Source: Candidatus Cetobacterium colombiensis
GTDB taxonomy: Bacteria > Fusobacteriota > Fusobacteriia > Fusobacteriales > Fusobacteriaceae
Direction: 5' to 3'
NCBI RefSeq assembly: GCF_033962415.1
Contig: NZ_JAVIKH010000001.1
Coordinates: forward strand, 1-64,000
Length of the DNA stretch: 64,000 nucleotides
Of this stretch, positions 27,417 through 34,733 are shown piece by piece. The stretch's first letter is position 1. Every line of letters starts with the position of its first letter. The notes under the pieces are model-generated. The model was not told the DNA's origin. It ran no database searches and saw only the letters and a list, made by a program, of their open reading frames with translations. The position numbers and the translations under genes are program-made.

Positions 27417-27446
27417 AAAAGGTAGAGTGTAATCTCTACCTTTTAA
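27417..27446 (+). terminator. rho-independent terminator closing the glycan locus
   Basis: AAAAGGTAGAG (27417-27427) pairs with CTCTACCTTTT (27434-27444) around a 6-base loop. The stem is perfect over 11 bp and lies just after galU. Confidence 0.9.
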
Positions 27447-27467
27447 TATAAAATAGGAGATGGGTGA

Positions 27468-27896
27468 ATGAAAAAAGAGAAAGTTTTTAAAATTTTATCT
27501 ATAGCTATAATGCTTTCTATATTTTGGTTTTCTCATCAAGATAGAACAGAATCAGCTAAACAATCAGATTATGTAGAAAAGCAAATGGATAAAATTATTG
27601 GTAGAGGAATTAAATTTAATATTAGGAAAAATGCTCATTTTTTCATATATATGCTTTTGGGTATATCTCTTCTTATGAGTAGAGAGGAAAAAGGAAAAAA
27701 AGAGATATTTCAAGTTGTTGGATTTTTAATACTATATGCTTTAAGTGATGAATACCACCAAAGGTTTGTACCTGGAAGAGGTGCTTCTTTAACAGATGTG
27801 GGCATAGACACTCTAGGTGGTATATGTGGTATATTGATGGTAAAAACAGCACTTTATACTAAAAATATAGATTTTTATAGAAAAAGTACTGAATAA
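27468..27896 (+). CDS. VanZ-family membrane protein
   Basis: The 142-residue protein has the VanZ-like pattern: an N-terminal membrane helix, FWFSHQDRT, then NIRKNAHFFIYMLLGISL, LYALSDEYHQRFVPGRGAS and a final TDVGIDTLGG segment. VanZ-like proteins are small integral membrane proteins, and the founder gives low-level teicoplanin resistance by an unclear mechanism. No resistance role is claimed here. The RBS is TAGGAGATGGGTG. The gene stands alone between two terminators. Confidence 0.9.
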   Translation: MKKEKVFKILSIAIMLSIFWFSHQDRTESAKQSDYVEKQMDKIIGRGIKFNIRKNAHFFIYMLLGISLLMSREEKGKKEIFQVVGFLILYALSDEYHQRFVPGRGASLTDVGIDTLGGICGILMVKTALYTKNIDFYRKSTE

Positions 27897-28079
27897 AAAG
27901 GTGGTAGTGTTAGAATTACTATTTTATGGACAAAAGTCCGTGAAAATGACTCTCTTATTTTAAATATAAGGTGTCTTAAAAAAATTAGGTTAATTAGTGG
28001 TGGCAGAGTAAAAAAATCTTGTGTAACGGTCTAAAAAGCCACTGAAGCTATACTAAAAAAGTGTAATACAAAATGCTTA

Positions 28080-28174
28080 AAGTTGTAAGTTTATCTTGCA
28101 ACTTTTTTTGTAGTTTGGTTTGTGGAATATGGTATAATATATAAAAATACATATGGAAAAGGAAGGTGGAAGTT
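28080..28174 (+). repeat. repeated terminator-promoter-RBS cassette, copy A
   Basis: It starts with a terminator hairpin (AAGTTGTAAG/CTTGCAACTTTTTTT). Then comes TAGTTTGG, an extended -10 promoter TGGTATAAT (-10 at 28133-28138), and a leader with the RBS AAAGGAAGGTGG. Near-identical units stand at 33466 and 40331, and the leader part recurs at 29830, 31471 and 34711. Bases 27897-28079 upstream show nothing I recognise beyond weak hairpins. Confidence 0.85.
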
Positions 28175-29827
28175 GTGAGTAAAAAGAAATTGCCAATAGG
28201 TGTAACTGATTTTAAAAAAATAATAACAGGAAATTTTTATTATGTAGATAAAACAAATTTTGTAGCAGAGATATTGGAGAAAAAGGCAGAGGCTACATTG
28301 ATAACAAGACCTAGACGTTTTGGTAAAACACTTAGCATGACAACACTAAAGTACTTTTTAGATATAAGAAATGGTGAGGAGAATAGAAAACTTTTTCAGG
28401 GGCTGAATATAGAGAGCACTGAACATATGGAAGAGCAGGGGAAGTACCCAGTTATATATTTAACTTTAAAAGATTGTGAGGGAAAAACCTATTCAGCATT
28501 TTTAGAAGAGTTTAAAGATTTAGTTGTAAGTTTATATGAAGAACATAAAGATTTAAAAGAGATGTTAGATGAAATTGATTTAGAGAAATACGAGTCCATA
28601 CAGAAAAGAAAAGACAGTGCAAGATATAAAAAATCTTTGGACTATTTGGCAAAATTATATTATAGATACACAGGCTTAAGACCAGTGATATTGATAGATG
28701 AATATGATGCACCAATGATAAAGGCCAATGAACATGGATACTATGATGAGATAAAGGATTTGATTGGTGGATTCTATGGAAGTGCACTAAAAGATGGAGT
28801 TGCAGCTTTTTCAGTGATAACAGGGATATTAAGAGTGGCAAAAGAATCGATATTTTCCACTTTAAATAATTTAAAAGTTAGTACAATATTAAGTGAAGAC
28901 TTTCCGTACTTTGGAATGGAAGAGTGGGAAGTTGAAGAGGCACTGAAATATTATGACCTTGAGACAACTTTAGAGGACACAAAACTTTGGTATAACGGTT
29001 ATCTTTTTGGAACTAAAAAAGTGTATAATCCATGGAGCATACTAAATCATTGTGACACTGGAAAACTTCAAAGTTACTGGGTAAATACAAGTGCAAATAA
29101 ACTGATAATGGAGATGCTACAAAAAAGTGATGAAGAGATTAATGATATATTTTATGATTTATTAAATGGAAAAAAGGTTTCCACACTATTAAATGACTAT
29201 ATGATATTTGGGGAAGAGTATAGTGATAGCACTGTGCTGTATTTAATGTTTTCAGCAGGTTATTTAACAATAGATGGTATGTCAGAAGAGTGGGAAGATG
29301 AATACTATATCAGAATACCAAACTATGAAGTAAAAAAATATTTTAAAACAACATTTATAGATATAATTGGAAAAAATAGCAAGAATAGTTTTTCTGATTT
29401 GGAAAAAGCTTTAGTTGTAGGGAAAGTTAAAGGGATAAGTTCTGTGGAAGAAAAAATCAATAAGATGTTTAGATCTAGTATGAGTTATCACGATGGAGCT
29501 AAAGAGGAGAAGTTTTATCACAATTTAGTTTTGGGAATGCTAATTGGGTTAGATAGAAAATTTTATGTATATTCCAACAGGGAAGAGGGTCTTGGAAGGT
29601 ATGATTTAGCGTTAGAGCCAAAGGATAAAAATGGATATGGATATATATTTGAGTTTAAGGTGGCTAAAAGTTCTAGTGAAGAGGATATGGACTTAGCTGG
29701 AGAAGCGGCACTGGATCAAATAGATAAAAAGATATATGAGACAAGGATGAGAGACAGAGGGGTAAAGAAAATAGTAAAACTTGGAATGGTTTTTAGTGGG
29801 AAAAGTTTAAAGTTTTATGAGAGATAG
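28175..29827 (+). CDS. AAA-ATPase-like protein with C-terminal PD-(D/E)XK nuclease domain, paralogue 1
   Basis: The 550-residue protein matches the AAA-ATPase_like/PDDEXK_9 architecture that is expanded in Fusobacteria and Bacteroidetes. The conserved start KLPIGVTDF is followed by a P-loop RPRRFGKTL near residue 47 and a Walker B ILIDEYDAPM near 175. The C-terminal nuclease signature is GRYDLALEPKD plus IFEFKVAK. Cellular function is unknown; links to mobile-element or phage conflict are only suggested. The second GTG (28175) is preferred over 28166 because the RBS GGAAGGTGG then has proper spacing. It is a mosaic relative of the gene at 34734. Confidence 0.88.
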   Translation: MSKKKLPIGVTDFKKIITGNFYYVDKTNFVAEILEKKAEATLITRPRRFGKTLSMTTLKYFLDIRNGEENRKLFQGLNIESTEHMEEQGKYPVIYLTLKDCEGKTYSAFLEEFKDLVVSLYEEHKDLKEMLDEIDLEKYESIQKRKDSARYKKSLDYLAKLYYRYTGLRPVILIDEYDAPMIKANEHGYYDEIKDLIGGFYGSALKDGVAAFSVITGILRVAKESIFSTLNNLKVSTILSEDFPYFGMEEWEVEEALKYYDLETTLEDTKLWYNGYLFGTKKVYNPWSILNHCDTGKLQSYWVNTSANKLIMEMLQKSDEEINDIFYDLLNGKKVSTLLNDYMIFGEEYSDSTVLYLMFSAGYLTIDGMSEEWEDEYYIRIPNYEVKKYFKTTFIDIIGKNSKNSFSDLEKALVVGKVKGISSVEEKINKMFRSSMSYHDGAKEEKFYHNLVLGMLIGLDRKFYVYSNREEGLGRYDLALEPKDKNGYGYIFEFKVAKSSSEEDMDLAGEAALDQIDKKIYETRMRDRGVKKIVKLGMVFSGKSLKFYER

Positions 29828-29851
29828 ATATGGAAAAGGAAGGTGGAAGTT

Positions 29852-31456
29852 GTGAGTAAAAAAAGTTTGCCAGTTGGAATAGATGATTTTAAAAAAATAA
29901 TAGAAAGTAATTGTTACTTTGTAGATAAATCAATGTTGATAGATGAAATATTAAATAAAAGATTAGAAGTGACGTTGTTATCAAGGCCAAGAAGATTTGG
30001 AAAAACTTTAAATATGTCAATGCTAAACTATTTCTTTGATATAGGTGATAAAGAAAATAATAGAAAGCTGTTTGAGGGATTAGCTATTTCAAAAACTGAT
30101 AAAATGCAGTATTTGGGAGAATATCCAGTAATATATATAAGTTTAAAAGAGATAAAAGTTAATAATTGGGATCTTTGTTTAAATAAGCTGCACCTATTAT
30201 TACAAAATGAATATGATAAATATAATTTAATTTTGGAAAAGAAAAGAGAAAATCAAGAAAATGCAATTTTAGATTTATCAAAATTTTTATATGAAAAATA
30301 TGGAAAGAAAGTAATAATATTGATAGATGAATATGATACACCTTTAGTTACAGCTCACTCACAGGGATATTATGAAGAAGCAATATTTTTCTTTCGAAAC
30401 TTTCTAAGTGCAGCATTAAAGGGTAATCCATATTTAGAGTTTTCAGTACTAACAGGGATACTGAGAGTGGCTAAGGAAAGTATATTTTCAGGACTAAATA
30501 ATCTTTCAGTGTCAACAATTTTAGATAAAGATTTTAATCATTTTGGTCTTACAGAAGAGGAAGTGGAAGAACTATTAAAATACTATGAGTTAGAGTATGA
30601 GTTAGAAGAGGTAAAAAAGTGGTATAACGGATATAAATTTGGAAAGAAATTAGTTTATAATCCATGGTCTTTAATTAACTTTGCGAGTAAAGATGAGTTA
30701 AATCCTTATTGGGTAAATACGAGTGACAATACTTTGATAAAACAATTATTGACTAAAAATGATGAAAAGGTATTTGAAGAGTTAGAATTAATATTTAAGG
30801 GTGAAATAATATGGGAAACAATTTCAGAGAATATAATTTTTGATGATCTAGAAAATATAAATACCATATGGTCTTTAATGTTATTTTCAGGATATCTAAC
30901 ATATGAAGATATTAGAGTTTCCTCAATAACTGGACTTAAATCATATTCTTTAAAAATACCTAACCATGAAATAAAGAGTTTCTTTAGGCAAAGTTTTATA
31001 GAGACATATACAAAAGGAGATGTACATTTTTATGGATTAATGATAGAAGACTTATTTTTAGGAAATATAAGTTTATTTGTGAAAAAATTTAAAAAAATGT
31101 ATTCTTCAGCAATAAGCTATCATGATGCAGGAGATAGTGAGAAATACTATCACCACTTTATGTTAGGGTTACTTTTAACACTGGGAGATAAATATATAAT
31201 AACTTCTAACAGAGAAAGTGGATATGGAAGATACGATATAGCTTTAGAACCTAAGGATAAAAGAAATTATGGATTAATATTTGAATTTAAAATTGGTGAT
31301 AAAAATACCATTGAAGAAAAAGCGAAGGAAGCTTTAGTTCAAATAAATGAAAAGAAATACGATACATCTATGAGAAATAATGGAGTATCAAAAGTTATAA
31401 AAATAGGAATGGCTTTTAGTGGTAAAGATGTAGCAATTGAAAGTGAATTTGAGTAA
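29852..31456 (+). CDS. AAA-ATPase-like protein with PD-(D/E)XK nuclease domain, paralogue 2
   Basis: The 534-residue protein has the same architecture as paralogue 1: KSLPVGIDDF, P-loop RPRRFGKTL, Walker B ILIDEYDTPL, and GRYDIALEPKD with IFEFKIG at the C-terminus. Overall identity to paralogues 1 and 4 is clearly lower than between those two. The ATG leader and RBS (ATGGAAAAGGAAGGTGG) before it is the same as in the other units. The GTG at 29852 is preferred over 29843 because of RBS spacing. It follows paralogue 1 by only 24 bp and is probably cotranscribed. Confidence 0.87.
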   Translation: MSKKSLPVGIDDFKKIIESNCYFVDKSMLIDEILNKRLEVTLLSRPRRFGKTLNMSMLNYFFDIGDKENNRKLFEGLAISKTDKMQYLGEYPVIYISLKEIKVNNWDLCLNKLHLLLQNEYDKYNLILEKKRENQENAILDLSKFLYEKYGKKVIILIDEYDTPLVTAHSQGYYEEAIFFFRNFLSAALKGNPYLEFSVLTGILRVAKESIFSGLNNLSVSTILDKDFNHFGLTEEEVEELLKYYELEYELEEVKKWYNGYKFGKKLVYNPWSLINFASKDELNPYWVNTSDNTLIKQLLTKNDEKVFEELELIFKGEIIWETISENIIFDDLENINTIWSLMLFSGYLTYEDIRVSSITGLKSYSLKIPNHEIKSFFRQSFIETYTKGDVHFYGLMIEDLFLGNISLFVKKFKKMYSSAISYHDAGDSEKYYHHFMLGLLLTLGDKYIITSNRESGYGRYDIALEPKDKRNYGLIFEFKIGDKNTIEEKAKEALVQINEKKYDTSMRNNGVSKVIKIGMAFSGKDVAIESEFE

Positions 31457-31491
31457 GAAGATGTAAAGATATGGAAAAGGAAGTGATAATT

Positions 31492-31941
31492 ATGTGTACA
31501 AATTTATTAGACCCAAAGATGGATTTTATATTTAAAAGTATATTTGGAAATGAAAAAGAGAAAAGTGTACTATTGTCATTTTTAAATGCGGCGATAAAGT
31601 CAGACTCTCCTATAGTGGATGTTGAAATGAGGAATGTAGAGATAACAAAGGAAGCTATAGCAGATAAAAATAGTAGACTAGATGTAAAAGCAGTAGCCAA
31701 TGATGGAACAATAATAAATGTGGAAATTCAACTGAGAAGTTCAGATGAGGTTGAGCGTGAAAGATATAGAATGAGGGAAAAAGGAAAGTTAGATGAAATT
31801 AGTGCATTAGCTACAGCGGAGGAAAAAGGAGAGAGAAAAGCAAAATTAAATATAGCAAAAACCTCTTTAGAAAATGGAATTAGTTTAGAAGTAGTTTCTC
31901 AAATAACAGGATTATCATTAAAAGAATTAGAAAAGTTGTAG
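31492..31941 (+). CDS. Rpn-type PD-(D/E)XK nuclease, internally shortened
   Basis: The N-terminus (LLDPKMDFIFKSIFGNEKEK, then LLSFLNA) and the central RLDVKAVANDGTIINVEIQ are those of Rpn recombination-promoting nuclease/putative transposase proteins, whose full length is near 290 residues. Here RSSDEVERERYRMREKGKLD jumps straight to the C-terminal coil ISALATAEEKGE and a short helix-turn-helix-like tail. About 130 residues in the middle appear to be missing in frame. The nuclease residues Asp and Glu-x-Gln remain, but the domain is incomplete. ATG 31492 fits the RBS AAGGAAG better than 31471. Confidence 0.75.
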   Translation: MCTNLLDPKMDFIFKSIFGNEKEKSVLLSFLNAAIKSDSPIVDVEMRNVEITKEAIADKNSRLDVKAVANDGTIINVEIQLRSSDEVERERYRMREKGKLDEISALATAEEKGERKAKLNIAKTSLENGISLEVVSQITGLSLKELEKL

Positions 31942-31961
31942 AGTAATATCTACAACTTTTT
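31931..31961 (+). terminator. terminator after the Rpn gene
   Basis: AAAAGTTGTAGA and TCTACAACTTTT form a perfect 12-bp stem around GTAATA that overlaps the Rpn stop codon. The same hairpin recurs at 36390 and 40337. Confidence 0.9.
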
Positions 31962-31968
31962 CCATTTT

Positions 31969-32175
31969 TTAAAATTTAAAAAATTCAATAATATTAACCT
32001 CTAAAGCTTTTGCAAGTTGATCCATTTTTTCTAGAGATACACTTTTGATTCCTCTTTCGATATCGCTAATATAACTTCTATCAATATTGGCAAGTTCTGA
32101 AAGTTTTTCTTGAGTAATTTTTTTTTGGTTTCTAATTTCTTTTAAACGTTTTCCAAATTTAATTTTTATATTCAT
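31969..32175 (-). CDS. small XRE-family DNA-binding regulator
   Basis: This is a 68-residue single-domain Cro/C1-type helix-turn-helix protein: GKRLKEIRNQKKITQEKLSE, then LANIDRSYISDIERGIKSVS. The size and sequence style resemble restriction-modification controller (C) proteins and phage repressors. No methylase or restriction enzyme is nearby. It is read divergently from the AAA-like gene at 32271. A 14-bp palindrome lies in the shared upstream region (32211-32224) and is the likely operator. Autoregulation is inferred. Confidence 0.87.
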   Translation of the reverse strand: MNIKIKFGKRLKEIRNQKKITQEKLSELANIDRSYISDIERGIKSVSLEKMDQLAKALEVNIIEFFKF

Positions 32176-32210
32176 TTTTTAATTTTATGTTATTATTAAA
32201 AAAAAACCAA

Positions 32211-32224
32211 TAGACTATAGTCTA
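32211..32224. promoter_or_regulatory. 14-bp palindrome, candidate XRE operator
   Basis: TAGACTATAGTCTA is a perfect palindrome between the divergent XRE gene and the AAA-like gene. It contains GACT and AGTC half-sites, like C-protein boxes but with a 2-base rather than 3-base spacer. Binding by the adjacent regulator is inference. Confidence 0.6.
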
Positions 32225-32270
32225 CAAAAGTGTTATTATAAATATATAAAAAAAAAGAGGAGATGGAATA

Positions 32271-33464
32271 TTGAAGAAAAAACTACCAATAGATATAGAG
32301 GATTTTAAAGAGCTAATTGAAGGAAATTATTATTATGTAGATAAGACAGATTTTATACATGAAATTTTAGAAAAAAGAGTGGCTGTAGAATTAATAGCAA
32401 GACCTAAAAAATTTGGAAAAACTTTAAACTTAAGTGCATTAAGGTATTTTTTAGATAAAAAAGATGCTGAGTATAACAAAAATCTATTCACTGGACTGAA
32501 AGTTGAAAAATCACGAAATATGAGTGAACAGGGAAAATATCCAGTAATATATATTTCTATGAAAAATATGCCTGTGGAAACATATGATGAATTTTTAGAA
32601 GAGATGAAAAAGAGAATAAGAGATTTATATAAAGAGCATATTTATATAAGAGAAAGCTTAGATGAATGCAGGAGGATGAAATTTAATAAGATTTTACTAG
32701 ATGAAGAAAAAGCTTTTTATAAATGGGCTCTAATGGATTTGTCAATTCTGTTGGAGAAATATTATGGAGAAAAAGCTGTTATTTTAATAGACGAATATGA
32801 CGCTCCAATGTTAGATGCATTTGGAAAGGAATCTTTAGAAAATATAAAAAGTTTTTTAATGAGTTTGTATGGAAGTGGATTAAAGGATAGCCCGTGTGCA
32901 TTTGCAGTTATTACTGGGACAACAAGAATTATAATGGATCAAGTTGATAATCTAGCAGCATCTACAATTTTTGATAAAAATTTAAAACATTTTGGAATTT
33001 CAGAAAAAGAGTTAGAAGAAATTTTGAAAGAATATAACTTAATAGAAAATTTAGAAGAAGTCAAAAAATATTATTCAGGATATATTATCTCAAGAGAATC
33101 AGTTTATAATCCGTTGGAAATATTTAGATATTGCTCGGCTCCCAGAATTGGTGATATGTATGACACGGGTCTTGAAAGTCTTTTGAAAAGTTTAATAAAA
33201 AAAGAGCTAGAATTAGATTTGCATGGATTTGCTATTAGAGATTTTAAAAGTTTTTGTGAAGAATTTAAAATCACTTGGGAAGAGTCAGTTATTTTGATTA
33301 TAGAAAAAAATAATTATTGGTTTTCAAAAATTTTCACATTACTTATAGGAGCAGGTTATCTATCAATTAATCCTAAGAAATCTAAAAACGAAGATTGGAA
33401 TATTAGAGAGTTTATTGCAACAAATGAAAAAACTAAAAAAGATTTATTGAAAATATTTTACTAA
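32271..33464 (+). CDS. AAA-ATPase-like protein lacking the nuclease domain, paralogue 3
   Basis: The 397-residue protein starts at TTG with a good RBS (GAGGAGA) and reads KKLPIDIEDF. It has an altered P-loop RPKKFGKTL and Walker B ILIDEYDAPM. It ends near the position where paralogues 1, 2 and 4 still have about 140 more residues, including the PD-(D/E)XK domain. The C-terminal block after GAGYLSINPKKS is short. It may be a truncated derivative or a nuclease-free variant. Divergence from the other three is high. Confidence 0.8.
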   Translation: MKKKLPIDIEDFKELIEGNYYYVDKTDFIHEILEKRVAVELIARPKKFGKTLNLSALRYFLDKKDAEYNKNLFTGLKVEKSRNMSEQGKYPVIYISMKNMPVETYDEFLEEMKKRIRDLYKEHIYIRESLDECRRMKFNKILLDEEKAFYKWALMDLSILLEKYYGEKAVILIDEYDAPMLDAFGKESLENIKSFLMSLYGSGLKDSPCAFAVITGTTRIIMDQVDNLAASTIFDKNLKHFGISEKELEEILKEYNLIENLEEVKKYYSGYIISRESVYNPLEIFRYCSAPRIGDMYDTGLESLLKSLIKKELELDLHGFAIRDFKSFCEEFKITWEESVILIIEKNNYWFSKIFTLLIGAGYLSINPKKSKNEDWNIREFIATNEKTKKDLLKIFY

Positions 33465-33465
33465 A

Positions 33466-33570
33466 AGAATTAGAAAAGTTGCGAGTTTATCTTGCAACTT
33501 TTTTTGTAGTTTGGTGTGTGGGATATGGTATAATATGGAAAAATAGATATGGAAAAGGAAGGTGGAAGTT
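33466..33570 (+). repeat. repeated terminator-promoter-RBS cassette, copy B
   Basis: The unit begins with AAAGAATTAGAAAAGTTG, the same bases as the 3' end of the Rpn gene (31921-31938). It continues with a terminator stem (AAAGTTGC/GCAACTTT), the extended -10 TGGTATAAT (-10 at 33529-33534) and the ATGGAAAAGGAAGGTGG leader. It serves the nucleotidyltransferase gene downstream. Confidence 0.85.
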
Positions 33571-33891
33571 GTGAATAAAGAATATATTTTAAAAAAATTA
33601 TCAGAGATTGATAAAGAAAAATATAATATTTTAGAGCTAGGATTATTTGGTAGTTACGCTAGAGGAGAAGAAACTTTAGAAAGTGATATAGATATAATTG
33701 TAAAAATAGAATTTAAAAAAGGAATGTATAGAAATTTTTGTGCTTTACAAGAGGAGTTAGAAATTATATTTGGGAAAAAAGTTGATTTAGTTGAAAAAAG
33801 TGTTTTTGATTATAAATTTAAAAACCCAGATGTGAAAGATTATAAAGAAAAAGTAAAAGAAGAGATTCTAGGAAGTGTTATCTATGTCTAA
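33571..33891 (+). CDS. mntA: MNT-type nucleotidyltransferase, antitoxin of a HEPN/MNT pair
   Basis: The roughly 106-residue minimal nucleotidyltransferase has the GSYARG helix and SDIDIIV catalytic strand (GSx...DxD pattern). In HEPN/MNT systems MntA neutralises the HEPN toxin by nucleotidylating it near its active site. The GTG at 33571 is preferred over 33562 for RBS spacing. It overlaps the start of the HEPN remnant by 8 bp, the normal operon layout. The toxin partner is broken, so this may be an orphan antitoxin. Confidence 0.85.
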   Translation: MNKEYILKKLSEIDKEKYNILELGLFGSYARGEETLESDIDIIVKIEFKKGMYRNFCALQEELEIIFGKKVDLVEKSVFDYKFKNPDVKDYKEKVKEEILGSVIYV

Positions 33892-34086
33892 GATAAGAAG
33901 AAATATAATACAGTTTATAATAATAAAAGTTATTGGGAAGGAATAAAAGGAGTTAGAAATAGACTTATACATGAATATTGGGGGACAAGTATTCAAATGA
34001 TATATGAAATTTCATTGGATGAAATGGATGAGTTATTAGAATATATAAAAAAAATTAGAGAAATAGAAAAAATGAATAAGAATTGA
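33884..34086 (+). pseudogene. hepT: HEPN-domain toxin remnant (DUF86 type)
   Basis: An ATG overlapping the mntA stop starts a peptide of about 20 codons that ends at TAA. The neighbouring frame encodes YWEGIKGVRNRLIHEYWG, which holds the RxxxxH catalytic motif of HEPN RNases, and continues to TGA at 34084. The normal N-terminal 60-70 residues are missing. An internal deletion with a frameshift is the simplest reading. No intact start exists for the HEPN frame. Confidence 0.75.
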
Positions 34087-34100
34087 GGTAGAATAAAATT

Positions 34101-34706
34101 ATGATTCTAGAAAATAAATTAAATATTAAAAATCAGATAGAACTTTCAAAAGTAGAAGAGAAGATTAGTAAGCAAAAAGCAAAGCAACTTTTTGATTCTG
34201 GAGATATTAATAAAGTACAAATAGGAACTTTTGAAGGACTTCAATATATTCATAAATATCTATTCCAAGATATATATGATTTTGCAGGGAAAATAAGAAC
34301 AGTTAATATAGCTAAAGGAAATTTTCGTTTTGCTCCATTAATGTACTTAGAACATTCATTAAAATATATAGATACTATGCCTGGAACAACTTTTGAAGAA
34401 ATTATTGAGAAATATGTAGAAATGAATATTGCTCATCCTTTCCGTGAAGGAAATGGAAGAGCAACTCGTATATGGCTTGATTTGATATTAAAGGAAAATA
34501 TTAAGCAAGTAATTGATTGGAATCTTGTTGATAAAGACGAATATTTATCGGCTATGGAGAGAAGTGTTGTTAAAGATATAGAAATTAAATATCTTTTAAG
34601 GGCTGCTCTAACTACTGAAATCAACGATCGTAATTTATTTATGAAAGGAATTGATATTAGTTATTACTATGAAGGGTATAGTGAATTCACTACAGAGGAA
34701 GTATAA
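34101..34706 (+). CDS. Fic-domain protein (AMPylator-type), first of two
   Basis: The 201-residue protein has the complete Fic active-site loop HPFREGNGRATR at residues 112-123, preceded by LFQDIYDFAGKIRTVNI (flap region). Such enzymes usually transfer AMP from ATP to a target hydroxyl. No clear inhibitory (S/T)xxxE(G/N) helix is visible at either end, and no small antitoxin gene of the VbhA type sits beside it. The RBS is GAGG at 34085. Target and role are unknown; toxin-like activity is possible. Confidence 0.87.
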   Translation: MILENKLNIKNQIELSKVEEKISKQKAKQLFDSGDINKVQIGTFEGLQYIHKYLFQDIYDFAGKIRTVNIAKGNFRFAPLMYLEHSLKYIDTMPGTTFEEIIEKYVEMNIAHPFREGNGRATRIWLDLILKENIKQVIDWNLVDKDEYLSAMERSVVKDIEIKYLLRAALTTEINDRNLFMKGIDISYYYEGYSEFTTEEV

Positions 34707-34733
34707 AAGATATGGAAAAGGAAGGTGGAAGTT

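Noticed and set aside
27897-28079. Riboswitch or small RNA before the first AAA-like gene
   Set aside because: Only weak hairpins are visible, and no known riboswitch core could be recognised.
28512-28841. Minus-strand frame within the AAA-like gene, and many similar antisense frames
   Set aside because: They mirror real coding genes, are rich in Leu/Ile/His from AT-rich antisense codons, and have no RBS or family signature.
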